A stretch of 64,000 bases of DNA from Abelmoschus esculentus (lineage: Eukaryota; Streptophyta; Magnoliopsida; Malvales; Malvaceae), in the NCBI GenBank assembly GCA_035048815.1, contig JAUCBN010000042.1, forward strand, positions 9,982,001 to 10,046,000, given 5' to 3'. The notes under the pieces were generated by a model, which worked only from the letters and a program-made list of their open reading frames with translations, ran no database searches and was not told where the DNA came from. A program made the position numbers and the translations under genes. Below are positions 35,614-47,935 of this stretch, one piece after another. The stretch's first letter is position 1; each line of letters begins with the position of its first letter.

Positions 35614-36656
35614 TGTCATTCATCGCGACATACACTGAAAGAGGAGGATCGTTCATCACGGTATACGTTCTAAGAAAGGGACTGATTATTATTACATGCA
35701 CTCAAAGAGAAGGGTTATTCACCGCGACATACGCTCAAAGAGAGGGGTCGTCCATTAAGGTATACGCTCTAAGAAAGGGACCATTCATTATGACATGCAC
35801 TCGAAGAGAGGGGTCATTCAGGGCGACATACGCTCAAAGAGAGGGGTCGTCCATCATGGCAAGCGCTCAAAGAGAGAGACCATTCATTATGACCTACACT
35901 CGAACATAAGGGTCATTCACCAAGACAAACGATCAAAAGGAGGGGTTGTCCATCACGGTATACTCTCTAAGAAAGTATGGTTCATTATGACATGCACTCG
36001 AAGAGAGGGGTCATTCATCGCGATATACGCTCTAAGAGAAGGGTCGTCCATAATGGTATACGCTCCAAAAAATGGATCGTTCATTATGACTTGCACTCGA
36101 AGATAGGGGTCATTCAATGCGACATATGCTCAACAAGAGGGGTCACCCATCACTATATACGCTCAAAGAGATGGACCCTTCACCATGACATGCACTCGAA
36201 GAGAAGGGTCATTCATCACGACATTCGCTTAAAGAGAGGGGTCGTCCATCACGGCATACGTTCAAAGAGAGGGACCGTTCATTATGACATACTCTCGAAG
36301 AGAGGGGATTCTCACCGCGACATACGCTCCAAGAGGGGTCGTCCATCACGGTATATGCTCTAAGAAAGGGATTGTTCATTATGATATGCAATCAAAGAGA
36401 AGGGTTACTCATCGATACATATGCTCAAAGAAAAGGGTCGTCCATTATGGTATATGCTCTAAGAAAGGGACCGTTCATTATGACATGCACTCGAAGAGAG
36501 GTGTCATTCATCGCGACTTACGCTCCAAGAGAGGGGACGTCCCTCTCGGTATACGCACAAAGAGAGGGACCATTCACTATGACATGCACTCAAAGAGTGG
36601 GGTCATTCATAGTGACATACGCTCAAAGTGAGGGGTCGTCCATCACGGGATACGCT
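35614..36656 (+). repeat. 33-bp satellite, array block 2 (forward orientation)
   Basis: Continues block 1 after the Tekay/Del-like insertion, same orientation and same A-B-C monomer order. It ends at a fold-back point where the next monomers run in the opposite direction. Confidence 0.95.
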
Positions 36657-36669
36657 AAAAGAGAGCGTA
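36651..36669. repeat. Head-to-head inversion point of the satellite
   Basis: 'tacgct' (36651-36656), a 7-bp spacer 'aaaagag' (36657-36663) and 'agcgta' (36664-36669). Forward monomers stop here and reverse monomers begin. The flanks extend the inverted repeat: 'gtccatcacgg' on the left pairs with 'ctgtgatggac' on the right. Every later satellite block in the window is in reverse orientation. Confidence 0.9.
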
Positions 36670-39600
36670 TACTGTGATGGACGATCCTTCTCTTTGAGCG
36701 TATGTCGCGGTGAATGACCCCTCGCTTCGACTGTATGTCATAATGAATGGTCCATCTCTTTGAGCGTATGCCGTGATGGACGATCCCTCTCTTTGAGTGT
36801 ATATCGCGATGAGTGACCCCTCTCTTAGATTACATGTCATGGTGAACGGTCCCTCTCTTTGAGTGTATATCGTGGTGGACAACCCTTCTCTTTGAGCGTA
36901 TGTTGCGATAAAAGACCCCTCACTTCGAGTGCATGTCAGAATGAATGGTCCCTTTTTTAGAGCATATAGCATGATGAACGACACCTCTCTTTGAGCGTAT
37001 GTCTCGAAGAACGACCCCTCTCTTCGAGTGCATTTCATATTGAACGGTCCCTCTCTTTGAGCGTATACCATGATCGATGACCCTTCTCTTTGAGCCTATG
37101 TTGCCATGAATGATCATTCTCTTCGAGTGCATGACAAGGTGAACGGTCCCCATCTTTGAGCGTATACCGTGGTTGATGACCCCACTTTTTGAGCGCATGT
37201 CGCGATGAATGACCCACCTCTTCGACTGCATTTCATAATGAACGGTCCTTTCTTAGAGCATAATCCGTGATGGACGACCTTTCTGTCTGAACGCATGTCG
37301 CGATGAATGACCCCTCTCTTCGAGTGCATGTCATAATGAACAGTCTCTTTCTTAGAGCTTATAATATGATGGATGACCCTTCTCTTTGCGAGTATGTTGC
37401 GATGAATGACCCCTCTTTTCGAGTGCATTCCATAATGATCGCTCCCTTACTTAGATCATATACCATGATGGCTGACCCTTCTCCTTGAGCGTATATCGAG
37501 GTGAATGACCCATCTCTTCGAGCGCATGCCATGATGAACAGTCCATCTCTTTGTGCGTATACCGTGACGGACGACCCCTCTCTTTGAGCGTATGTCCCGA
37601 TTAATGACCCCTCTCTTCCAGTGCATGTAAAAATAAACGGTCCCTCCCTTTGAGTGTATGTCGTGATGAACAAACCATCTCTTTGAGTGTATATCGCGAT
37701 GAATGACCCCTCTCTTCGAGTGCATGTCATGATGAATGACCCCTCTTTGAGCTCTTACCGTGATGGACGACCCCATTCATTGAGTGTATGTCATGATGAA
37801 TGACCCCTCTCTTCGAGTGTATGTCATAATGAATGATCCCTCTCTTTGAACGAATGCCATGACGGACGACCCCTCTTTTTGAGCATATGTCGCGGTGAAT
37901 GACCTCTCTCTTCGAGCGTATGTCATATTGAACGGTCCCTCTCTTTGAGCGTATACTGTGATGGACGACCCCTCTCTTTATGCATATGTCGCGTTGAATG
38001 ATCCCACTCTTCGAGTGCATGTCACGGTGAATGGTCCCTCTCTTTGAGCGTATATCGTAATGGACGACTCCTCTCTTTGAGCGTATGTCGGGATGACTGA
38101 CCCCTCCGTTAGAGTGCATGTCATAATTAACATTTCCTTTCTTAGAGCGTATACCGTGATGGACGACCTCTCTCTTTGACTGAATGTCGCAATGAATGAC
38201 CCCTCTTTTCGAGTGCATGTCATAATGAACGGTCCCTCTCTTTGAGCGTATACCATGATGGACGTCGCCGCTGTTTGAGCGTATGTCGCGATGAAAGACC
38301 ACTCTCTTCGAGTGCATGTCATAATGATTGGTCCCTCTCTTTGTCGCAATGGATGACCCATCTCTTCGAGTGCCTTTCATAATGAACGGTCCCTTTCTTA
38401 GAGCGTATACCGTGATGGACAACCCCTCTTTTTGAGCATATTTTTCGATGAATGACCCCTCTCTTTGAGTGCATGGCATGGTCAGCGGCCCCTCTCTTTG
38501 AGCGTATACCATGATGGACGACCCTTCTTGTTGAGCGTATGTCGCGAGAAATGACCCCTCTCTTCGAGTGCATGCCAAAATAAATTGTCCCTTTCTTAGA
38601 GGTTATAACGTGATTGACGACCCTTCTCTTTGAGCGTTTGTTTCTATGAAATGACCCCTCTCTTCGAGTGCATTCTATAATGAACGGTCCCTTTCTTAGA
38701 GCGTATACCATGATGGATGACCCCTCTTTTCGAGTGCATGTCATAATGAACAGTCCTATTCTTACAGCGTATACGATGATGGACAACCCCTCTCTTTGAG
38801 CGTATGTCAAGAGGAATGACCCCTCTCTTCGAGTGCATGTCATAATAAACAGTCTCATTCTTAGAGCTTATAATGTGATGGAGACCCTTCTCTTTGAACG
38901 TATGTTGCGATGAATGACCCCTCTTTTCGAGTGCATTCCATAATGGATGGTCCCTTTCTTAGAGCGTATACCGTGATGGATGACCCTTCTTCTTGACCGT
39001 ATGTCGCGGTGAATGACCCGTCTCCTTGACCGTATGTCGTGGTGAATGACCCGCCTCTTCGAGCGTAAGTCATAATGAACGGTCCATCTCTTTGTGCGTA
39101 TACCATGATGGACGACCCCTCTCTTTACCGTATGTCGCGATGACTGACACCTCTCTTCGAGTGCATGTCATAATGAACGGTCCCTCTCTTTGTGCGTATA
39201 CTGTTATCAATGACACCTCTCTTCGAGTGCATGTCATAATGAACGGTCCCTCTCTTTGTGCGTATACCGTTATCAATGACCGCTCCCTTTGAGTGTATGT
39301 TGCGATGAATGATCCTTTCCTTCGAGTGCATGACATGGTGAACGACCCCTCTCTTTGAACGTATACCGTGATGGACGACCCCTGTCTTTGAGCGTATCTC
39401 GCGATGAATGACCCCTCTCTTTGAGTGCAATTCATAAATAATGGTCCCTTTCTTAGAGCGTATACCGTGATGGACGACCCTTCTCTTAGAGCGTATGTCG
39501 CGATAAATGACCCCTCTGTTCGAGTTCATATCATAATGAACAGTCCCTTTCTAAGAGCGTATATCGTGATGGATGACCCCTCTCTTTGAGCAAATGTTGC

Positions 39601-40407
39601 GATGAATGACCTTTCTCTTCGAGTGAATTTTATGGTGAACGGTTCCTCTCTTTGAGCGTATACCGTGATGGACGACCCCTCTCTTTGAGCATATGTCCTG
39701 ATGAATGACTCCACTCTTCGAGTGCATGTCATAATGAACGATAGCTTTCTTGAAGCGTATACCGTGGTGGAAGATCCCTCTCTTTGAGCATATGTTGCGG
39801 TGAATGACCCCTCTCTTTGCGTACATGCCATAATAAACAGTCCCTCTCTTTGAGCGTATGCCGTGATGGACGACCCCTCTCTTTAAGCGTATGTCGGGAT
39901 GAATCACCCCTCTCTTTGAGTGCATGTCATGGTGAACGGTCACTCTCTTTGAGCGTATGCCGTGATAGACGACCCCTCTCTTTGAGCGTATGTCACGAAG
40001 AATGGCCCTCTCTTCGAGTGCATGTCATAATGAACGGTCCCTCTCTTTGAGAGTATACAATGATGGACGATCCTCTCTTTGCGCGTATGACACGGTGAAT
40101 GACCCCTCTCTTCGAGCGTATGGCATAATGGATGGTCCCCTCTTTGAGCGTATGATGTGATGGATGACCCCTCTCTTTGAGCGTATGTCGCAATGAATAA
40201 CCCATCTCTTCAAGTGCATGTCATTATGAATGTTCCCTCTCTTTGACCGTATACCATGATGAACGACCACTTTCTACGAGTGCATGTCATAATGAACGGC
40301 CTCTTTCTTAAACCGTATATCGTGATGGACGACCCCTCTCTTTGAGCGTATGTTGCGGTGATTGACCCCCTCTCTTCGAGTGTATGTCATAATGAATGAT
40401 CCCTCTC
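36664..40407 (-). repeat. 33-bp satellite, array block 3 (reverse orientation)
   Basis: About 3.7 kb of reverse-orientation monomers ('gaatgacccctctcttcgag', 'gacgacccctctctttgagc', 'aacggtccctttcttagagc'). It includes the longest satellite ORF in the window, 283 codons on the minus strand (38578-37727), built of imperfect 11-residue units such as MHSKRGVIHRD and IRSKRGVVHHG. It ends at the insertion of the deleted element at 40408. Confidence 0.95.
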
Positions 40408-41295
40408 TGATATGATCCCGGTTACATGAGTTTCCAGAATTTACTAGTTGCCTGATCATGAACGTTGTAAGTAATTCAAAAGGTGATAAAATGAATTTAA
40501 AAGGGTTATTGATGATGGGATTGGTATGATTGCGTAAGCTAATTTAGTGATTTGATGAGAACGTATAAGATGAATGAAGGATGATGATGAAGGCATATGT
40601 TTAATTAATGCATGAGTTATGATAGTAAGTAACCAGGAAAGAACCGACATTATAGAGAATGTCAACCCGAATCCTATTGGATGTTTTGAGGAACGAGGAA
40701 GTAACCAACATAACGTCATCCAACTTTCTTGTGATAGGGTCAAAATATTTTTGTAACAATCTCTTTATCTCAAGATTAAAATCTTAAGACATAATAAAAC
40801 AAAGAAAAAAATCCTCACAAATCAAAATCTCACTATTAAACTCCAAAAAAAATTCACTAACCAAATTCTCACTGTCACTCAGAAAAAAGATCACTCCACT
40901 CGTGTTTGTACTTGGAATAGGCTTTTCCCTTGATGAACACTCTTGCATTTTACCACTCATTCTCTCCCTATGTTCTTAAAGGAACTAGATCGACTTGATC
41001 AAATATTTTTCCTTGTGGAATCGGCTTAAAATAAAATTGAGTATGGTGGTAGATGTAAGGTAATATGATAGGAAAAAAATATGAAACCAATGATGCTAAA
41101 ATTGAAGGATGGTGTAAAACACAAATGATGCTCAAAATCAAGAATCAAATTGATAACAAATGATGCAATATTCTTTCGCACTTTTATGCCAAGCTTTTCT
41201 TTTCTCTTTTGAATGTTTTTCTTATTTTTATATCAATTTTTAAAAAAAGAATTTCTTCCAAGAAAATGAAAGTTAATACTTACTTGTCCGACTTA

Positions 41296-41307
41296 GCTCT
41301 GATACCA
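41296..41307 (-). other. Primer-binding site (initiator tRNA-Met type)
   Basis: Exact TGGTATCAGAGC on the minus strand, two bases from the 5' LTR of the deleted element. That LTR's first bases read TAATATG where the partner LTR has TGATATG. Confidence 0.88.
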
Positions 41308-41309
41308 AA

Positions 41310-43030
41310 TAATATGATCATGGTTACATGAGTTTCCGAAATTCACTAGTTGACCGATCGTGAATGTTGTAAGTAATTCAAAAGGTGATGAAATGAATTC
41401 AAAGGGGTTTTTGATGATGGGATTGGTATGATTGCGGAAGCTAATTTAGTGATTTGATGAGAATGTATAAGATGAATGGAAGATGATGATGAAGACATAT
41501 GTATAATTAATGCATGAGTTATGATAGTAAGTAACCATGAAAGAACCGACATTATAGAGAATGTCAACCCGAATCCTATTGGATGTTTAGAGGAACGAGG
41601 AAAGAATCAACACTATATAAAAGTAAAGACCCGTTTCCTATAATGTTCATAAACAAAAGACTATGACCCTCTAGTTAGAAACCTTGGTATATGAAAATAA
41701 GGAATGACGCCATAAGGAGAATTCCTTGATATGTCGGATAAGTTCAATGAAGAACAAAGAGATAAAACTCTCATACAAAAGTGTATTAGAGTCAAAGTTG
41801 ATTTTTTTACAAATGAAATGCTAGGGACTATTTATAGGAAAACAAAATAAAAAAAGTCTAATAAATAAACATGACAATGATGACAAGACATTAAGGCTTG
41901 TGTTCTTCCATCTTCTTTGGTAGCTAAATAGTTTTATAGAATATGTAGGATGATTGTGGACAACACTAGGATAAATGTAGACATCCATTTGTACAAGGGA
42001 TAGTGTCTCATTGAATTCTATGCTCATCTACTAGTCATTTATCCTCCTTGAATGTCATAATGGTATGAATAAAGAATGTCTTCAATGTGTATCTTATTGT
42101 AGAATTTGAATAGTCTCACAAAATGGATGATAAGAGGGCCTTGAATGCTTTTTTTTTCTGAAAAAAGATGTCATTCAATTTCTTGTCTCTCATGCTGAAT
42201 ATGAAAAGTCTCACCTTGGTTCAAGTTCATCCTTGCATGCCTTTCCTGTATAAAATTCCAGTTTGCTTTGTCTTCGGTAAAATGACCATATGTCAAGCTC
42301 CTGATATCAGATCAATGTGATTCAAAGTGCATTGGAAAGATAAGAAATAGGGAAACAATTTTTAAGAAGACTTAAAAACTCATTTCGGCCTAGATCCAAC
42401 TCAAATATGGAGATTAAGTTGGCTTAATATACAAGACTCCTTGAATTCCCTCTTTATGTATTGTTTTAATTCATGCCTTCACTCTCACTTGATTTCTTGA
42501 ATCCCAAAAGACTTCAAATATGTCTTTATTCAGCCTTAATGCACCTAATAACACAAAAATATATGTTAAAATAATGCAACTTATATGCAAATTAGAACTT
42601 AAATAAACTAGCATGCTTAATGAACATAACATATTCAATGAACTAGCATGCTTATGAACTACCATGCTTACATGAGATAACATAATATTAAGTGAACTAC
42701 CATGCATTCTTAAACATGCAAAATTATTAATGCTCATGCAACTACACGCAACAAACCCCTAAGCTAGCACTCAAAAATGCATATACTGACATGAATAACT
42801 AAAAGATGAAATAAGGAAAAACTCCCTTAACCTTGAAGATCTTCGATGATGGTGGAGGTTCTTCATTCGGGTTGAAATACACCTTAAAAAATATGACCTC
42901 AGTTTAAACGTCCAAAAAGATGGAAAAATAAGCTTCTTGAAGCTCATTGAATGTAAACAACTTGCCTCGGTCAAATGGTCTCAAAAAGATTGCAGAAAAT
43001 AGTTTAAGGATCGTATTTCTGCTTGCATCA
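41310..43030 (-). repeat. 5' LTR of the deleted CRM-like element
   Basis: About 1.72 kb. Its first ~300 bp match 40408-40705. Beyond that the partner LTR is deleted. It contains a run of short related repeats near 42600-42720 (variants of 'gaactaccatgctta'). Minus-strand ORFs inside are short and unsupported. Confidence 0.8.
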
Positions 43031-44572
43031 GTCTCTTTGAGCGTATACCATGATGGATGACCCTTCTCTTTGAGTGTATGTCACAATGACTGACCCCTCT
43101 CTTCGAGCGTATATCAAAATTAACGGTCCCTTTCTTACAGCGCATAACGTGATGGACGACCCCTCTCTTTGAGCATATATTGTGATGAATCACCCCTCCC
43201 TTGGGAGCATGTTATAATTAACGGTCCATTTCCTAAAGCGTATACCGTGATGGACGACCCTTGTCTTTGAACGTATGTCACAATGAATGACCCCTCTCTT
43301 TGAGTGAATATCATAATGAACAACCCATTTCTTAAAGCGTATACCGTGATCGATAACCCCTCTCTTTAAGCGTATGTCGCGATGAATGGTCCCACTCTTC
43401 GAGTGCATGTCATGGTGAACGGTCCCTCTTTTTGAAAGTATACCGTGATGGACGACCCTTCTCTTTGAGCGTAAGTCGTGATGAATGACTCCTCTCTTTG
43501 AGCGTATGTCATAATGAATGGTCCCTATCTTTGAGCGTATACCGTGATGGACGACCCCTCTCTTTGAGCGTATGTTAGGGTGAATGACCTTGTCTTCGAG
43601 CGTATGTCATAATGAACTGTCCCTCTCTTTGAGCGTATACCGTGATGGATGACACCTCTCTTGGAGCGTATGTGAAGATGAATAACCCCTCTCTTTAAGT
43701 GCATGTCATAATGAACGGTCCCTCTCTTTAGGTTATACCATGATGGATACCCCTCTCTTTAAGTGCATGTCATAATGAATGGTCCCTCTTTTTGAGCATT
43801 TACCATTATCGATGACTGAACGGTCCCTCTCTTTGAGCATTTACCCTTTGAGCATATGTTGCGATGAATGAACCTTCTCTTTGAGTGAATGTCATGGTGA
43901 ACGGTCCCTCTCTTTGAACGTATACCGTGATGGTCGACCCCTCTCTTTGAGCGTATGTCGCGATGAATGATCCCTCTCTTCGAGTGCATGTGATAGTAAA
44001 CGGTCCATTTCTTAAAGCGTATACCTTGATGGACGACCCTTCTCTTTGAGCATATGTCGCGGTGAATGACCCCTCTCTTCAAGTGCATGTCATAACGAAC
44101 AGTCGCATTCTTAGAGCGTATATCGTGATGGATCTCCCCTCTCTTTGAGCGTATGTCGCAATGAATGACCCCTCTCTTCGAGTGCATGTCATGGTGAACG
44201 AGTCCTCTCTTTGAGCGTATACCGTGATGGACGACCCTCTCTTTGAGCGTATGTTGCGATCAATGACCCCTTTCTTTGAGTGCATATCATGGTAAACGGT
44301 CCCTCTATTTGAGCGTATATCGATATGAACAACCCTCTCTTGGAGCGTATGTCGCTATGAATAACCTCTCTCTTCTAGTGCATGTCATAATGCACGGTCC
44401 CTCTCTTTGACCGTATACTATGATCGATGACCCCTCTCTTTGAGCGTATGTTGTGATGAATGACCCCTCTCTTCGTGTGCATGTTATGGTGAACGGTCGC
44501 TCTCTTTGTGTGTACACTATGATGGACAACCCCTCTCTTTAAGCGTATGTCGCGATGAATGACCCCTCTCTT
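43031..44572 (-). repeat. 33-bp satellite, array block 4 (reverse orientation)
   Basis: About 1.5 kb, same monomers as block 3, with a locally shuffled stretch near 43800-43860 where part of a monomer is repeated out of phase. Confidence 0.94.
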
Positions 44573-44751
44573 TATTTAGTTTAATCAACACTCAAACTTA
44601 TTTGTGTTTTTACTTTTATTTTACAGAAGCAATAAGACCAAAGGAAGCATATTAAGTATACTAATCCTTAAGGAGACGGTAACTCGATAAAATACTTATC
44701 ACTTATTACTTGACGTGTACACTTGCACCCCAATTGCGCATATTCAGTACG
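44573..44751 (+). mobile_element. LTR scrap inside the satellite
   Basis: About 180 bp of non-satellite sequence. It is related in order and wording to 430-600 (a 'tttagtttaat' stretch, 'gagacg', 'gtacacttgcac'). It looks like the 3' end of a Tat/Athila-type LTR. No target duplication or element body is visible, so it may be filler DNA captured at a break. Confidence 0.45.
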
Positions 44752-45742
44752 AATCATTATAATGAACGGTCTCTTTCTTATAGCCTATATCGTGGTGGAC
44801 GACCCCTCTCTTTGAGCGTATATCGCGGTGAATGACCCCTCTCTTCGAGCGTACGTTATAATGAACGGTCCATCTCTTTGAGCATATATCGCGATGAATG
44901 ACCCCACTCTTTGAGTGCATGTCATGGTGAACGATCCCTCTCTTTGAGCGTATACCGTGATGGACGACCCTTCTCTTTGAGCGTATGTCGCGATGAATGA
45001 ACCCTCTCTTCGAGTGCATGTAATAATGAACGGTCTCTCTTTGAGAGTATATCGTGATCGATAACCCCTCTCATTGAGCGTATGTTGTGATGAATGACCC
45101 TTCTTTTCGAATGCATGTCATGGTGAACGTTCCCTGTCTTTGACCGTATACCGTGATGAACGGGTATGTCGCAATGAATGACCCTCTCTTTGAGTGCATG
45201 TCATAATGAACAGTCCATCTCTTTAAGTGTAAACCGTGATGAACGACCCCTCTCTTTGAGCGTATGTCGCGATGAATGACCCCTCTTCGAATGCATGTCA
45301 TAATGACGGTCCCTCTCTTTTAGCGTATACCGTAATCGATTACCCCTCTCTTTAAGCGTATGTTGCAATGAATGACCCCTCTCTTTGAGTGCATGTCATA
45401 ATAAATGGTCCCTCTCTTTGAGCGTATAAAGTGATCAATGACCCCTCTATTTTAGTGTAAATTATAGTGAACGGTTCCTTTCTTAAAGCGTATATCGCGA
45501 TGAATGACCCCTCTCTTCGAGTGCATGTCATAATGAACAGTCCCTTTCTTAGAGAGTCTATCGTGGTGGTTGCCCCTCTCTTTGAGCGTATATCGCTGTA
45601 AATGACCCCTCTTCGAGCTTATGTCATAATGTACGGTCCCTCTCTTTGAGGGTATACCGTGATGGACAACCCTTCTCTTTTAAGTGTATGTCGCGATGAA
45701 TGACCTTCTCTTCGAGTGCATGTCATAATGAAACAGTCCCTT
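44752..45742 (-). repeat. 33-bp satellite, array block 5 (reverse orientation)
   Basis: About 1 kb of reverse-orientation monomers, ending in a type C monomer interrupted at CCCTT (45738-45742) by the solo LTR. Confidence 0.94.
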
Positions 45743-47069
45743 TGATGTGAGCACGTCATGTCAAGTTCAACAGGTTGATCCGGAGGTCTTACCATCAGGA
45801 CCTATCACAAGTTCAACAGGTTGATCCGGAGCACATCATGTGACATATTTAGGTATATATATTAGTATGTGTGTTTACTTATGTATATACTATGTTAATT
45901 ATGTTTGCATTCGGTTTTAAGTGTGTTTGTGTGGTTAAAATAAGACTACAAGTCTTTTTAGATGTGTTTGCCTTGTTCTAATATAGGTACTTAGGAGAAC
46001 CTTAGCTCAAGTGGGCATAGTCAGCTCATGTCCAGCTCAGGAGAGTGTATGCAGTTCAATACCAGCTCAAGTGGATTATATTCAAATCAGAAGAAGCTCA
46101 ATGGTGTGCACGCAGCTCAGAGGCTTAGCTTCCAGCTCCATTTAGCTCCTAATACTCTTAGCTAGTTCGTTTAGCTCATCTCCATTTCCAGCTCAACTCA
46201 ACTCAAGGTGAAGTGACCTACAACAGCTGAAACCTATCGTACACGAAGAGCAGGTGTCCTACGCATGTGCCATGCATGTGGGGCCCACATAGCACCCTTC
46301 TCCACAAGTTTGGGCGTCCAAAAGCAAGCAAGCCAAACAAGGCCCTTGCTTTGAAGACCAATCAGCAACATTGGATAAGAATGAGTGGTTTCTTATTCAA
46401 ATTCAAACATTAAACACATGTTTAATGTGTTTTAAGTGCCAAAACATGTAGGAGAAGTTATTTGAGCATTTAAATTTTAATTTTCGTTTGAATTAAGGCC
46501 ACAAATTCAAATTTGGTCATCTTCTCCTTCATTCCTATATATTTACTCAATTTTGTAAAGACAAGGTTAGACAATTTTATGAAACAATATTTTTGTGAGA
46601 AATTCTCTCAATTTCAGTTCTTCATTGAACTTTTTTTGACATTTTTAGACTTTGTTTGAGTGTGTCAATCCCTTGATACTTCGGGTTCCTAGATCACTAT
46701 CTAGAGGGTCCAAGTCCGTTGACGGAAAACATATTCGATTCGGGTCCGCTCAGTATATTGTTCGGGTTCTTTCGAGTTCAACGTTGTTATTATTTTTCCA
46801 GCAACTTCAACATCCAATTCTGCCATTTTGGATATTATAATGCAGCCATGAAAGCCCTTGAAGCATTTCATCTTCGTTAAATCCTAGAAACGCAGAAATC
46901 CTTCATCTTTTTCTTTCTTTGTTTTTTTTTAATTTTCTTTGTTCTCTAGTAATTTTAACACTATTCTTACGTCTATAATCTTCTGTTTATTGCATAGATA
47001 TGCGTGCTACTATCCTAGATCCGTTTCAAACAAGGATGGTTGTTTTTGAAGCAACGTATTCGTTTATCA
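45743..47069 (+). mobile_element. Solo LTR, plus orientation, with 5-bp target duplication
   Basis: A 1,327-bp LTR starting TGATGTGAGC and ending GTTTATCA, flanked on both sides by CCCTT (45738-45742 and 47070-47074), which is satellite sequence. No internal region is present, so it is a solo LTR left by recombination. It is the reverse-orientation sister of 56776-58237. Its first ~80 bp encode the end of a pol frame (VQQVDPEVLPSGPIT), after which a duplicated 'agttcaacaggttgatccgga' breaks the frame. It is AGCT-rich around 46010-46200. Confidence 0.9.
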
Positions 47070-47935
47070 CCCTTTCTTAGGGCGTATACCATGATGGATG
47101 ACCCTCTCTTTGAGTGCATGTCATAATGAATGCTCCACTTCTTAGAGTGTATACCATGGTGGACGACCCGGTCCTCTTTGAGCGTATGTCGCGATGAATG
47201 ACCCTTCTCTTCTTTCTGCATGTCATAATGAACGTCCCTTTTTAGAGTATATACCGTTATGGACGACACCTCTCTTTGAGCGTATGTTACGGTGAATGAC
47301 CCCTTTCTTCAAGCATCTGCTATAATGAACAGTCCCTCTCTTTCAGTGTATGTCATAATGAACGGTACCTCTCTTTGAGCGTATACCGTGATGGACGACT
47401 CCTCTCTTTGAGCATATGTTGTGATGAATGACCCCACTCTTCGGGTGCATTTCATAATGAATGGTCCATTTCCTAGGACGTATACTGTGATGGACGACCC
47501 TTGTCTTTGAGCGTATATCACGATTATTGACCCCTCTTTGAGTGCATGTCATAATGAATGGTCCCTTTCATAGAGTGTATATCGTGGTGGACGACCCCTC
47601 TCTTTGAGCGTATGTCATAATGAACGAACCCTCTTTTTGAACGTATGCCATGATGGATGATCCCTCTCATTGAGCGTATGTCGCGATGAATAACCCTTCT
47701 CTTCGAGTGCATGTCATAATGAACGGTCCCACTCTTTGACCATATACCGTGATGGACGACCCCTCTCTTTGAGCATATGTCGCGATGAATGATTCCTCTC
47801 TTTGAGTACATGTCATAATGAGCGGTCACTTTTCTTAGAGTGTATACCTTGATGGACAACCCCTCTCTTTGAGCGTATGTCATAACGAACGGTCCCTCTC
47901 TTTGAGCATATGAAGTGATGGACGAACCCTCTCAT
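47070..47935 (-). repeat. 33-bp satellite, array block 6 (reverse orientation)
   Basis: Resumes the monomer cut by the solo LTR ('ccctttcttagggcgtatacc') and ends at CTCAT (47931-47935), the target duplication of the next element. Confidence 0.94.

Larger units (their letters stand above)
40408..43030 (-). mobile_element. Internally deleted CRM-like LTR element
   Basis: A minus-strand insertion of about 2.6 kb. It has a partial 3' LTR (40408-~40705, TGATATGATCCCGG), a short internal remnant (~40706-41309), a primer site (41296-41307) and a full 5' LTR (41310-43030, ending GCATCA). Flanking 5-mers CTCTC (40403-40407) and GTCTC (43031-43035) fit a target duplication with one change, within the satellite. 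The internal part matches the untranslated leader at about 54160-54600 of the CRM-like element ('ttttaccactc', 'aggcttttccc'). No coding region is left, so it is non-autonomous. Confidence 0.85.
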
